This document shows positions 50,801-59,055 of a stretch of 64,000 nt of DNA, piece by piece. Position numbers and translations under genes: made by a program. Numbering within the stretch: position 1 is the stretch's first letter; every line of letters begins with the position of its first letter. The notes under the pieces were generated by a model. That model was not told the DNA's origin. It worked only from the letters and a program-made list of their open reading frames with translations, and did not search any database. This DNA is from Paenibacillus sp. FSL R10-2734 (GTDB lineage Bacteria; Bacillota; Bacilli; Paenibacillales; Paenibacillaceae): NCBI RefSeq assembly GCF_037963865.1, contig NZ_CP150170.1, positions 3,100,001 through 3,164,000 of the forward strand, in the 5' to 3' direction.

Positions 50801-52275
50801 ATGTGGATTGGCGGAAGGCGACAGAACCTGGTGAATCTACTGAATCCATTATGGCTGCAAGAAACCGTCAAAAGTCGGAAACATCTTCGCTAGAAGAGGA
50901 CTATCAGATGGTACACGACTCTTTCATCCGCTGCCAGACCGAATTGGATAATTTGCAGAAGGAACTGCGCAAGGTAGAAAAGGGAATCAAAGAGAAACAC
51001 GAGCGTGCCGTGGAGATTTGGAATGAGCTGCTTGAGCAAAAAGAGGCAGACATTCAAGAACGTTTTCAAGAGAATGAGCTCATGCTTAACCAGTGTAAAC
51101 GATCTTTGGAACGAATGGATGCGCTCCTTCAGACGTTATCCAATCAAATTAAGATCATGAACGCACATATTGAGGATCGGGTCAATCTAAGGACTGTGCC
51201 AGAAGAATTAATGCTGAGCGTAAGAGAAGACTGCGAGTCGCTTGTTGCTGACTGGCTTCTTCAGATTAAGGATAGCTGGGTTAGTCGGGACGAGGTCGCA
51301 AGAAAAGTGAAGGAAGAGAAAAATTCATTAACTGGAAAACTTGCTAAGAGCGAACGGAATTCTGAACTGGAGATCAAGATTCAAGAACGTTTAAATACGG
51401 TTCATTGGGATAACTTCGCTATTGCTCAGCAAGTCCTAGATTCGATGTTACGTAGTTCACGTGATCAGATTGAGAGCATTCAAAACGATAAGGAGGATAT
51501 GGATCAGTCTCGTAAGATGTGGGTGGCTCGGGCTTCTTATCGTGTAGTACAAATCATTGATATTATGAAGCGAATGGAAAGACGGATGATTATTCATAAC
51601 GAGAATAATTATGCCTTCCCGCTGGTTCGTCTGAATTACAAAAACATCAATGTACCGAGAGCGAGCGATGAGGTAGAGCCGATGGTGAGCGATTATTTCA
51701 ATCGGTGTATCCAGGAATTGCTCGCAAAATATCCAAAGATTGAACAAGTGCCAACACTTATAATCAAAGAGGTTATTAATGACGGACGAATCGTCTATGC
51801 GGCGCTTCAGAATCGCTTCCCGATTCTTCAGGTATATAAACCAGTAACGGAAAACTACTTCCTCTACGCCGCGCCGGAAGACTATCATTATTCCGACTGG
51901 GAGATTATCAACCGCGGTGCGCTGGATGAGGCTGTCGGCAGTGGTGGACAGCGCCAATCGGTACAGCTGCTAGTAGCAATGATGATCATGACGCATAAAC
52001 GTGTGAATCGTGAGAATAAAGTGTGGACGGTCTTTTTATATGACAATCCTTTCGGAGAAATGGTGTCCAATAATGTACTTGACCCCGTATTTGAGATTTC
52101 AAAAGCGCTCAAGTTTCAGTGGCTGATTGTTACACCACCGGAGCTAGTGAAGAATGACGTCAGTGTTCGTTTTGGAGTATACTGGCAGCTCTATTTCGGA
52201 GGTGTCAAAGGGGATATGCTAGAATCTACCCTAGTCAAGGGAGGAAGAAAGCTCATTCCTGTTTCGCTTTTTTGA
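47794..52275 (+). CDS. SMC-type ATPase (MukB/MksB/JetC-like)
   Basis: A 1493-residue protein, near MukB length. Walker A is NGGGKG (43-48), after a strand with RIRITGLKYEKM. Long coiled coils run about 260-645 and 770-1300 and flank a hinge-like domain at about 645-760 (SYWLPNSDIL, LLPYSLIVTRREADK). The C-terminal head has the ABC signature VGSGGQRQS (1381-1389) and a Walker B VFLYDNPFGE, in which D1417 is followed by Asn where SMC ATPases have Glu. The ATG at 47794 lies inside the end of the preceding gene; a GTG at 47785 is possible. With the two upstream genes it forms a condensin-like DNA loop-extruding complex. Confidence 0.88.
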   Translation: MPRIERIRITGLKYEKMLKKYDDMILDLCNEEGPANTLITLMNGGGKGVLLQSIFQLLMPKTPWGKDSENQVEAFFHNHKKQLKPYTFHVAIEWHLDNIERNEYMTTGIAMTAHNSLDQQDIKVDYLLYALTDYGEASELSLSTLPLFDEETAEPTSFETIQQFVRDRRGEIVPFGSHSSDLKRYYDFLATRDIHIAEWRNMRRINGEEGGIKGYFKKNDAFTNHNLFEKLIIPEIGSSLNEGLREDDNTLQRMFIDTATVAQRLPMLEQREQVYTEFLGMATPLYELVKQGVEAESAVQETELLGRQIYTVIHEEQRNAEEERSKAANELAGRYQEAKQLRFETDNLKYLRSKEETELKQEEFNKLSDDQRRARGRLDDSKAQEKKLEVAHFLAKRILHTRQIEQWQKEIQAIEGSLEMKERQEVIQAAKEKLRKQWDVVFSLWQQTIRGFGTAERALTTEEKGLRKERESFLLELAGLDIQMNELTLSIRQYTEELGTFAAQQGQEAAHAPVAALQRTISAAKTILLDIEALGEQHKEAENRKLALHKNHAELSEKHRSYEREVDELGVHLDSQTYKESQLWSQIVVLLEMFDEHNRLGATGLFEEQEAIQVRFIRKLDEGEQQTKRSRREYYNQLMDVELQNQSYWLPNSDILTVKDTLDALKIQSTPGSSYLNDRPYIEREEELERHPLLPYSLIVTRREADKISPDLLKGTLLKSAVPIFIREEMAASDQVAFKLLANQGPQMVLEPDRFLNFKSGIQAKLKEQEQVLQDAEAYLSKLKSVRQEYDRLYQNENTVTITAKRNTLMKLQSELQQSIISLSNEMDENEVTLTRIGRELAENKALSAEHEQRAVALQAWIERTKKHEQDQKEKKKYTDRKSLVSKELTSKDQQLEHLEAQMVSLGGEREKWMGDAKYALFPRMQIWFPEIVFPTYHQLSDDMEVTPIDQAEQNLLLQQLSTVESLQQSLTENELEIRTRATQIKAASENLTELEGSLNQVDVDWRKATEPGESTESIMAARNRQKSETSSLEEDYQMVHDSFIRCQTELDNLQKELRKVEKGIKEKHERAVEIWNELLEQKEADIQERFQENELMLNQCKRSLERMDALLQTLSNQIKIMNAHIEDRVNLRTVPEELMLSVREDCESLVADWLLQIKDSWVSRDEVARKVKEEKNSLTGKLAKSERNSELEIKIQERLNTVHWDNFAIAQQVLDSMLRSSRDQIESIQNDKEDMDQSRKMWVARASYRVVQIIDIMKRMERRMIIHNENNYAFPLVRLNYKNINVPRASDEVEPMVSDYFNRCIQELLAKYPKIEQVPTLIIKEVINDGRIVYAALQNRFPILQVYKPVTENYFLYAAPEDYHYSDWEIINRGALDEAVGSGGQRQSVQLLVAMMIMTHKRVNRENKVWTVFLYDNPFGEMVSNNVLDPVFEISKALKFQWLIVTPPELVKNDVSVRFGVYWQLYFGGVKGDMLESTLVKGGRKLIPVSLF

Positions 52276-52303
52276 CCAGCAGCGTTTACCAGCGTCCATA
52301 ATG

Positions 52304-52353
52304 AAAGGGGCGTACCGAAGTAGCATTAAGCTACTCCGGTACGCCCCTTTTTT
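52304..52353 (+). terminator. Strong intrinsic terminator of the SMC operon
   Basis: GGGGCGTACCG-AAGTAGC pairs with GCTACT-CCGGTACGCCCC (one mismatch) across a 5-nt loop, flanked by AAA and TTTTTT. It would also work for reverse transcription because of the A-tract. Confidence 0.95.
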
Positions 52354-52366
52354 CGCGTTGAGGATG

Positions 52367-52553
52367 AATTAGGGAAATTGTCCCTGAAATTAGCCAATTA
52401 CCGGTTCAATGTGTGACTTTTAGGGAAATCCTCCCTAATAAATACGAGAATACCCGCTTTACGAAGGAATCACCCTGATAATTAGGGAGATTTTCCCTAA
52501 TTGTCGCTTGGAGCACGATAAGTCTCACATAATTAGGGAGGTTTTCCCTAATT
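52367..52553. repeat. Palindrome quartet, family C (TTAGGGA/TCCCTAA, 51-62-51 spacing)
   Basis: Four 19-bp cores of the form TTAGGGA, 5 nt, TCCCTAA start at 52369, 52420, 52482 and 52533, spaced 51, 62 and 51 bp. The loops AATTG, AATCC, GATTT and GGTTT show forward, forward, reverse, reverse order. Spacers (32 and 43 bp) are unrelated to each other. The core sequence has nothing in common with family A at 1196-1676, yet the spacing is identical. No gene is seen between 52276 and 52615. Confidence 0.9.
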
Positions 52554-52615
52554 AGTTTTTAGACCCACTCCATATATTGGGATAGCTTCTTACTTTAATC
52601 CTAGGAAATGAATGA

Positions 52616-53503
52616 CTATTTAGCTTTACGTTCAGAAATATACGAACCGGTTAGTGTCAACAAGGTTCCCAGTATGGTTGCCAAGGTAATCTTTTCATTC
52701 AGGATAAGGGCAGAGGCAATCACTGTAACTACAGGGACGATATAAATATACACACTTGTTTTTACGGCTCCTAAGATTCCTACAGCCCGATTCCAGGTCA
52801 CAAAACATAAAGCTGAAGCTCCCAGTCCTAAGAAGAGGATGTTGGTAATATTTTGGGTGTCTTTGAACCTACCTAGATCCAGATGGAAATCAAAGATAAA
52901 CAAAGCTGGCAGCATAAAGAGGATGCCATAAAAAAATACTTTGCGGGTAGCCCCAATCGTGTGAACCTGTAAGCCGCTTATTTTTCGCATTAATACAGAG
53001 TAAATGGCCCAAACCATAGGGGCTATGAAAGCCAAGAGGTCTCCGATCGGGTTCAGTTTTAGTAGAAAACTCCCATTCAACCCGATTAAAATAATTCCTG
53101 ATAGCGCAATTACAAATCCAATAACAAACTGACGATGAAATTTCTCCTCCTCTAAAAAGAAGTGAGCTATAACCGCTGTGAAGAAAGGAGCGATCGAGAC
53201 AATCACGCCTACGTTGGAAGCAAGGGTATAGACTAGAGCAATATTTTCCAGAAGAAAATATAAAGTAATTCCACATAATCCTGCTGCAATAAATAGTAAT
53301 TCTTCCTTAAACGACTTCGTTCGCACTGGACGTGAATAGATCAGTAACAAAACAAAGTAACCCAATAGAAAGCGGAAGAACAGAATTTCAACAGGAGTAA
53401 AGTCTGTTAACAGTATTTTTGAAGAGATAAAGGTTGTTCCCCAGATGATAATCGTAATTAGAGCCAGCAGATGTCCCGTATTGGGCTTACGATGATCCAT
53501 CAT
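52616..53503 (-). CDS. EamA/DMT-family permease
   Basis: A 295-residue transporter with ten helices in two EamA repeats (start GHLLALITIIIWGTTFISSKILLTDFTPVEILFFRFLLGY; second repeat NPIGDLLAFIAPMVWAIYSVLMRK). It ends with ...LGTLLTLTGSYISERKAK. The family exports amino acids or other metabolites. The gene overlaps the end of the upstream AraC-type gene by 4 bp, so it is co-translated with its probable regulator. Confidence 0.9.
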   Translation of the reverse strand: MMDHRKPNTGHLLALITIIIWGTTFISSKILLTDFTPVEILFFRFLLGYFVLLLIYSRPVRTKSFKEELLFIAAGLCGITLYFLLENIALVYTLASNVGVIVSIAPFFTAVIAHFFLEEEKFHRQFVIGFVIALSGIILIGLNGSFLLKLNPIGDLLAFIAPMVWAIYSVLMRKISGLQVHTIGATRKVFFYGILFMLPALFIFDFHLDLGRFKDTQNITNILFLGLGASALCFVTWNRAVGILGAVKTSVYIYIVPVVTVIASALILNEKITLATILGTLLTLTGSYISERKAK

Positions 53504-54351
53504 ATCGTGCGTTCTATTGATTGCGTTTGTCCCGGTTGCTGAATAAATATACGCATATATTGCTTAGGGGTTAAGCCAATCAATTTTTTGAAAAAATTTG
53601 TGAAATGGCTCTGATCACTGAATCCGGTTAGAGAGGCCACTTCTATGGGGAGTATTCCTTGTTCTAATAGTCGTTTAGCCTGGTTAATCCGAATGGTTTC
53701 CAAGTATCGATAAGGTGATATCCCTTTTTGTCTTGTAAATAAACGCAGCAAATGATATTTGCTTAAGCCTGTCAATTCACTTAATTGATTGAGGGTAATA
53801 TTCTGCGCATAATATTTCTCTATGTATTCGCAAATCGTTTTGATTTCAGAGGTAAGGTCTTGTGAAGAATAGAAGGGCTCTGCATCGGAATATTCTCTCA
53901 GAAGCTGCTCCAGGAGAAACAGAAACAATTCTTCTTTTTGAAAATCAGTTTGATCCTCTACTATCATTTGATGTAGATCATCTAATGAGATCGCCAGTTC
54001 ACTTTGGTAAAGAGCATTATGTGTGAACCGAGGCAAGTAGTCCATGCCGGTAATTTCAAGCACATACTTACGCATAATCTCTGGCTGAATATTAAAGGCA
54101 CGATAGTCAAAGGAATTCCCGTCCAGCGGTTCACAGGAGTGGGGATCCTGCGGATTAAAGATAATCACGTCTCCGCTGTTAAGGATATGCTCTGCATTGT
54201 TACAAATCATAAGTCTTTTGCCTTGTTCAATAAAACCTATAACGTAATGGTCATGGAAATGGTTGGGGAATTTCTGCATGATCCCTTCAAAGCGATAGGC
54301 TTCAAAATTCAAGTCGCTATCGAAGACGATGGTTCGAACTTCACGAGTCAC
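53500..54351 (-). CDS. AraC family transcriptional regulator
   Basis: A 283-residue regulator. The N-terminal cupin (FPNHFHDHYVIGFIEQGKRLMICNNAEHILNSGDVIIFNPQDPHSCEP) is of the YSIRK/AraC_binding type; the C-terminal tandem HTH runs NITLNQLSELTGLSKYHLLRLFTRQKGISPYRYLETIRINQAKRLLE and then PIEVASLTGFSDQSHFTNFFKKLIGLTPKQYMRIF. It is translationally coupled to the EamA permease and probably controls it. Confidence 0.9.
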   Translation of the reverse strand: MTREVRTIVFDSDLNFEAYRFEGIMQKFPNHFHDHYVIGFIEQGKRLMICNNAEHILNSGDVIIFNPQDPHSCEPLDGNSFDYRAFNIQPEIMRKYVLEITGMDYLPRFTHNALYQSELAISLDDLHQMIVEDQTDFQKEELFLFLLEQLLREYSDAEPFYSSQDLTSEIKTICEYIEKYYAQNITLNQLSELTGLSKYHLLRLFTRQKGISPYRYLETIRINQAKRLLEQGILPIEVASLTGFSDQSHFTNFFKKLIGLTPKQYMRIFIQQPGQTQSIERTI

Positions 54352-54443
54352 TGCTGCACCTTCTTTTCCAGTTAAGTAACCCCATTATAATGTTAAAATT
54401 AGGAGCATTCTTGCACGATGTTGCGATTGGGGTACAATATATG

Positions 54444-55907
54444 CTAGATCGCAGTTTCCTCTGGCTCTAATAGTGTTGGAATGGTTACGGTAAAGGTGGT
54501 ACCTTGCTCAGGAATACTTTCTACAGTTATAGCTCCGCCATGATTATGTACAATATTCTGTGTGATCATAAATCCAAGGCCTGTTCCTGTTTCTTTTGTC
54601 GTATAAAATGGTTTGCCTAGTGCTCTGATTTGTTCCTCATTCATCCCGCAGCCTTCATCCTGCACACTAATTCGAGATTCAGTTTCAGTTGTATGAACAT
54701 GAATATATATGTTTCCCCCATGATTCATTGCTTCCATCGCATTTTTAAGTAAATTAATAAACACTTGCTTAAGCTGATAGTCCTCTCCATGGATCCAAAT
54801 GGGTTGATCTGCGCAGACAGGAAGAATCTTAAGGTCTTTCAGTGCAGCTTGTCCATTCATTAGTGTGGAGACCTGTTCCAGCAAAGATAATAAATCCACA
54901 GGTTTACTGGTATGCGTCGTTTGTGGCTTGGATAAGACAAGTAGCTCGTTGACGATAAATTCGATGCGTTTCAATTCTGACTCAATGATGAAAAAATATT
55001 TATCATTCATACGCTCGGAAGAGCGAAGCAGCTTCATAAAGCCGTTAATGGCTGTAAGCGGATTCCTGATTTCATGAGCGATTCCAGCTGCTAATTGCCC
55101 TGCGGTGGATAATTTCTCAGATTGAATTAGCCGTTCTTCTTCCAGCATTTGCTGAGAGATATCTTTGAATATTCCAATAAATGCTTTGTTTCCATTAAAT
55201 GTAATCGGTAATGTGAACCCATCCACATATTTCTGTTGACCATTTAAGCAATTAATTAAGTAGCAAACAGAACCTAAGGTATTACCGCTGTAATACCTTT
55301 CCCTTCGCTCTTGAACGATTTGATAATTGGAAAGATCTACAATATCATTTGTAGATGTAACAAGAACTTGATCCAGGCTCTCCGCATGGATTAATTGTAA
55401 GCCCGCTGAGTTCGCGTACTGAATAATCCCATTCGCTGTAATAACAACGGTCAAAGGTAACCCCTCTAGTAGTTGCAGGAAGGATGTTTCTTTCTCTAGT
55501 AGATTGTTTTCCGCTTCCTGTAGCTGAGCTTCCATTTGCCTAATGATCGTCTTATTCTCGAATTGAGTAAAATAATATAGGGGAACACCGTCGCAATCTG
55601 AAATGATAGATATGGAGATCTCTAGTGATAACAGTTGTCCGGTTGGTTGGTAGTAATCCTGTTGGAATCGATGCGGATGGATATTCAAGGAGGATAGAGA
55701 CCTTCCAAGCTCAGCGATTTCACGGATCTGAGTTAGAAGAGTACGAACGGTTGAAGAGGGAGTTTGTAACTCGTTATGTTCATACCCCAAGAGGGTACTT
55801 AAGGCTGAATTCCATTTCAGGAATGTTCCATCAAACGAAACAAGAGCCATTCCAACTACAGCATGTGTAAAAGTAAAGTCAAAACTTTGGAATTCATTGG
55901 GCCGCAC
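54444..55907 (-). CDS. PAS-domain sensor histidine kinase, orphan (KinA/KinE-like)
   Basis: A 487-residue cytosolic kinase with no membrane helix. Two PAS domains fill residues 10-250 (FTHAVVGMALVSFDGTFLKWNSALSTLLGYEHNEL at the start). HisKA phospho-His lies in AAGIAHEIRNPLTAINGFMKLL (about 280). HATPase boxes are QVFINLLKNAMEAM, DEGCGM and GTGLGF. There is no response regulator next to it. Soluble PAS kinases of this build feed the Spo0F phosphorelay in Bacillales. The start has GAGGTGAAG on the minus strand. Confidence 0.9.
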   Translation of the reverse strand: MRPNEFQSFDFTFTHAVVGMALVSFDGTFLKWNSALSTLLGYEHNELQTPSSTVRTLLTQIREIAELGRSLSSLNIHPHRFQQDYYQPTGQLLSLEISISIISDCDGVPLYYFTQFENKTIIRQMEAQLQEAENNLLEKETSFLQLLEGLPLTVVITANGIIQYANSAGLQLIHAESLDQVLVTSTNDIVDLSNYQIVQERRERYYSGNTLGSVCYLINCLNGQQKYVDGFTLPITFNGNKAFIGIFKDISQQMLEEERLIQSEKLSTAGQLAAGIAHEIRNPLTAINGFMKLLRSSERMNDKYFFIIESELKRIEFIVNELLVLSKPQTTHTSKPVDLLSLLEQVSTLMNGQAALKDLKILPVCADQPIWIHGEDYQLKQVFINLLKNAMEAMNHGGNIYIHVHTTETESRISVQDEGCGMNEEQIRALGKPFYTTKETGTGLGFMITQNIVHNHGGAITVESIPEQGTTFTVTIPTLLEPEETAI

Positions 55908-56111
55908 TACACTTCACCTCTCATGTTCTTTCCGCTATATGTAATAGTCATAGTATAAAACATATATTCTAGTAAAATATATAAATTTTTATGTAAACAA
56001 GAACCGTTCGAAATAGCTATGTGTTGTTGTGAAAATAAGGGTGCAAGTGCCAAACGATTTCAGGTAATATTAGTGAATACGTGCATTTATAGAAAGTGGA
56101 GGCGTTGTACC

Positions 56112-56834
56112 GTGCAATCAATCGTTGGTGAAATCCGAGAAATTAATCGCTATCCAGTCAAGTCATTTGCAGGTGAACGATTGGAAACCTGTATGATAGA
56201 ACCGTATGGAATGCTTGGGGATCGTTTCTGTGCCTTTTATGATGAGTCAAAAGAGGGCTGGTGGCGTTATTTTACGGCTAGAAATAATCCTAAAATGCTT
56301 ACCTATCAAGCGCAATTCATTAATGGAGAAATCCATGTAAGGACTTCGGATGGACGAACCTTTGGGTGGGATGACCGTTTATTGGAAGAAATCCAAAGCC
56401 AAACTAAAACGCAAATTTCCATGTCTAGTGTAAAAGCTTCACATCCACAGCCGGAGCATCCGCAATTGTTATCAGTGGATGGCGCTAGTATTTTGCTCAT
56501 TACAGATGCCAGCCTAAAGAAGCTAGAAGCTGCTTGGGGACATTCCTTAGATCAGCGGCGGTTTCGTGGAAATTTCGTTGTAGCTGTGAACGATGAATCG
56601 CTTTTCGAAGGGGATTGGATCGGGCGGCGGCTCTCCATAGGAGATGTGCAGCTACAGGTAGATAGTTTTTGTGAAAGATGTATGGTCATCACGATGGACC
56701 CCGATAGCCTTGAAAGAGACCCTAAACTATTGAAAAAACTAAACCAAGAGTTTGAGCTACACTTCGGAGTGTATGCTTCTGTAGTTAAGACAGGGGAAAT
56801 CAGAATCGGAGACAAAGTAGAATTAATGGAATAG
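56112..56834 (+). CDS. MOSC-domain protein
   Basis: A 240-residue protein with an N-terminal MOSC_N beta barrel (IREINRYPVKSFAGERLETCMIEPYGMLGDRFCAFYD) and a MOSC core. The core carries a conserved Cys in FCERCMVITMDPDSLERDP (about residues 195-213), the residue that binds molybdopterin cofactor in mARC/YcbX-type enzymes. The GTG at 56112 lies behind GTGGAGG and gives the normal family length; the frame is open another 31 codons upstream without a ribosome binding site. It probably acts in N-hydroxylated base or amidoxime reduction, or sulfur carrier chemistry. Confidence 0.88.
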   Translation: MQSIVGEIREINRYPVKSFAGERLETCMIEPYGMLGDRFCAFYDESKEGWWRYFTARNNPKMLTYQAQFINGEIHVRTSDGRTFGWDDRLLEEIQSQTKTQISMSSVKASHPQPEHPQLLSVDGASILLITDASLKKLEAAWGHSLDQRRFRGNFVVAVNDESLFEGDWIGRRLSIGDVQLQVDSFCERCMVITMDPDSLERDPKLLKKLNQEFELHFGVYASVVKTGEIRIGDKVELME

Positions 56835-56917
56835 ATAATGATATAAACTTCCTTTACATTCCCATATGGATAAATTAACCTTTAAAGGAACGGAAAATTT
56901 ATAGCGGGAGGGTATGT

Positions 56918-58987
56918 ATGAAGAAGAAAATAATATCCCTGTTGATGGTATCTCTACTTTTCGTGGTGTATTTTCCTACGAATGCTTTAGCGGCGGATAG
57001 TAGTAAAACGCAAACATATGTGAACACTCAGAAGGTGGCGGCGGAGAAGGCAGCATTCTTAACGGAAAAGCTAGGAACGACAAGTCTTCAATATGCTCTT
57101 ATTGATGGAGATAGTATCGTTGTGAGCGGCCAAGCTGGATACAGCCATGTAGAAAGCAAGACAGCACCAAGCAATACAACGATGTATGGAATTGGCTCGA
57201 CGAGTAAGATGTATACGACAGCTTCTATTATGAAGCTAGTTGATCAAGGAAAGGTAGATTTGGATGCACCTGTCGTATCTTATCTGAATAATTTTACGAT
57301 GGAAGATTCACGTTATAAGCAAATCACCGTACGCATGCTGCTGAATCATTCATCAGGTCTTGGTGGCTCGAGCTTATCAAACGCTTTCTTATTCAATGAT
57401 TCTGATCCTATCGCCAAAGATAATTTACTAGCTACTTTGGCAACACAACGTCTAAAGGCAGATCCAGGCGCCTACTCAGTATATTGTAATGATGGATTTA
57501 CAATGGCGGAGTTGATTGTTGAGAAGGTTAGCGGAATGGACTTCACTACCTTCATTCATCAAAATTTCACAGGTCCTTTAGGGCTTGAGCATACGAAAAC
57601 ACCAGTAGATAGTGTGGATTCTAGCCAACTGGCAAGTGTCTACAATGCAGCTTACTCAGCGGCTTTACCAAAAGAGACGATTAACGTGATTGGAACAGGT
57701 GGGATCTATTCCACCGCTGAAGATTTGGTGCGTTTTGCAACAATTTTTACTGGAGGATCGAATGGGATTCTGTCAGAAAAATCTGTACAAGCGATGGAGC
57801 AAGAGGAATATAAACGTGGCATGTGGCCGAAAGGAACAGACAATTCCTTTGCTTATGGTTTAGGCTGGGACAGTGTGAATTTATATCCTTTTAATCAGTA
57901 CGATATCAAGGCTTTGACGAAGGGGGGAGATACAGTTCTGTATCATACTTCACTTGTCGTGTTGCCCGAACAGCGGATGGCAGCGGCCGTTATATCTTCT
58001 GGCGGAGCGAGTACAACCGATCAGATGCTTGCAAACGAAATTTTGCTCAGTGCACTACAAGAAAAGGGAATTGTTAAGGAACTGAAAGCTACTCCTACAT
58101 TTAAAGCCTCAAACAAAGAGAATATGCCAGAGGAATTGCTAAGCTATGCTGGTGTCTATGCTGATTCTACGCAGCTGCTGAAGATAGAGATAAGTAAAGC
58201 TGGGGAATTGAGTATATCTTCGATTATGGCGTCCACGTTGCCAGCTCAGAAATTTTCGTATAATACGAACGGTGAATTTTTAGATGCAGAGGGTACTAGT
58301 AAAGTTAGCTTTGTGAAGGAGAGCAATGGTCGTATCTATCTTTGGACACAAGGGTACGGGGTGATTCCAGGACTTGGTGAAACTGCCAGTACTCAATATG
58401 CAGCTGAGAAGCTTGAACTGAATTCATTATCCAATGAGGTCACTTCTGCATGGCAGCAGCGTCAAGGGAAATTGTATTTTTCTGTCAGCGAGAAGTATAG
58501 CTCACAATATTACATGAATATGCCAATAGCTGGAATTGCTATGTTCCCTGATGCACCGGGCTATATGGGCTCGAATAAAATAACTGGGCCAAATAAAGCA
58601 GAAATGACCGTGCAGATTCCAACATTAGGTGGGCGCGATCTTTCGGATATTATTTTTGAGACGAAAGATGGTGTAGAGTATTTAAAGGTTGGCAATCAAT
58701 TGTTTATTCCACAGGATGCCATTAAACCTATCTATGCTGGACCGCAATCATTGGTAACTATCCAAGCAGATGGACATGCAAGATGGTATGAAATACCTGA
58801 TACAGCATCAAGTAAGTTGCTGACAGTAGAACTACCACCTAAAGGTTCCTTTGCTGTATATGATGAGAATGGTATGTGTGTGAATTTCTCAACTGTAAGT
58901 GGTCTTACGCAAGTTAAACTTCCGAGTAACGGGATAATTGTATTTGTAAGCGATGTGGGTGCGAAGTTCGAATTGACAATCAAATAG
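56918..58987 (+). CDS. Secreted serine hydrolase (class C beta-lactamase/DD-peptidase-like) with extra C-terminal domain
   Basis: A 689-residue protein. A Sec signal peptide (about 1-26, ending NALAAD) leads into a beta-lactamase-fold domain with SxxK S94-T-S-K97, YxN Y189-C-N191 and a HTS-like third motif in LYHTSLVVLPEQR. The C-terminal 290 residues form a beta-rich part with no recognised motif. The ribosome binding site is GGGAGGG. It is an extracytoplasmic peptidase or esterase-type serine hydrolase, not necessarily a resistance enzyme. A bidirectional terminator follows. Confidence 0.88.
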   Translation: MKKKIISLLMVSLLFVVYFPTNALAADSSKTQTYVNTQKVAAEKAAFLTEKLGTTSLQYALIDGDSIVVSGQAGYSHVESKTAPSNTTMYGIGSTSKMYTTASIMKLVDQGKVDLDAPVVSYLNNFTMEDSRYKQITVRMLLNHSSGLGGSSLSNAFLFNDSDPIAKDNLLATLATQRLKADPGAYSVYCNDGFTMAELIVEKVSGMDFTTFIHQNFTGPLGLEHTKTPVDSVDSSQLASVYNAAYSAALPKETINVIGTGGIYSTAEDLVRFATIFTGGSNGILSEKSVQAMEQEEYKRGMWPKGTDNSFAYGLGWDSVNLYPFNQYDIKALTKGGDTVLYHTSLVVLPEQRMAAAVISSGGASTTDQMLANEILLSALQEKGIVKELKATPTFKASNKENMPEELLSYAGVYADSTQLLKIEISKAGELSISSIMASTLPAQKFSYNTNGEFLDAEGTSKVSFVKESNGRIYLWTQGYGVIPGLGETASTQYAAEKLELNSLSNEVTSAWQQRQGKLYFSVSEKYSSQYYMNMPIAGIAMFPDAPGYMGSNKITGPNKAEMTVQIPTLGGRDLSDIIFETKDGVEYLKVGNQLFIPQDAIKPIYAGPQSLVTIQADGHARWYEIPDTASSKLLTVELPPKGSFAVYDENGMCVNFSTVSGLTQVKLPSNGIIVFVSDVGAKFELTIK

Positions 58988-59012
58988 TTCAATTATATTT
59001 TTTTAAAAAAAG

Positions 59013-59055
59013 AATCCTGTTACCCAGATCATTTATCTTGGTAACAGGATTTTTT
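59013..59055. terminator. Bidirectional intrinsic terminator
   Basis: AATCCTGTTACC pairs with GGTAACAGGATT (59040-59051), with an A-tract on the left and a T-tract on the right. It serves both the serine hydrolase (+) and flavodoxin-like (-) genes, which converge here. Confidence 0.92.

Noticed and set aside
52367..52553. Set of terminators for the SMC operon
   Set aside because: The four palindromes have no consistent T-run beyond the core, lie after an already strong terminator and follow a fixed spacing; a terminator function does not explain this.
56918..58987. Beta-lactamase resistance gene
   Set aside because: The SxxK and YxN motifs define the wider serine hydrolase family; the long C-terminal domain and context do not indicate a resistance enzyme.
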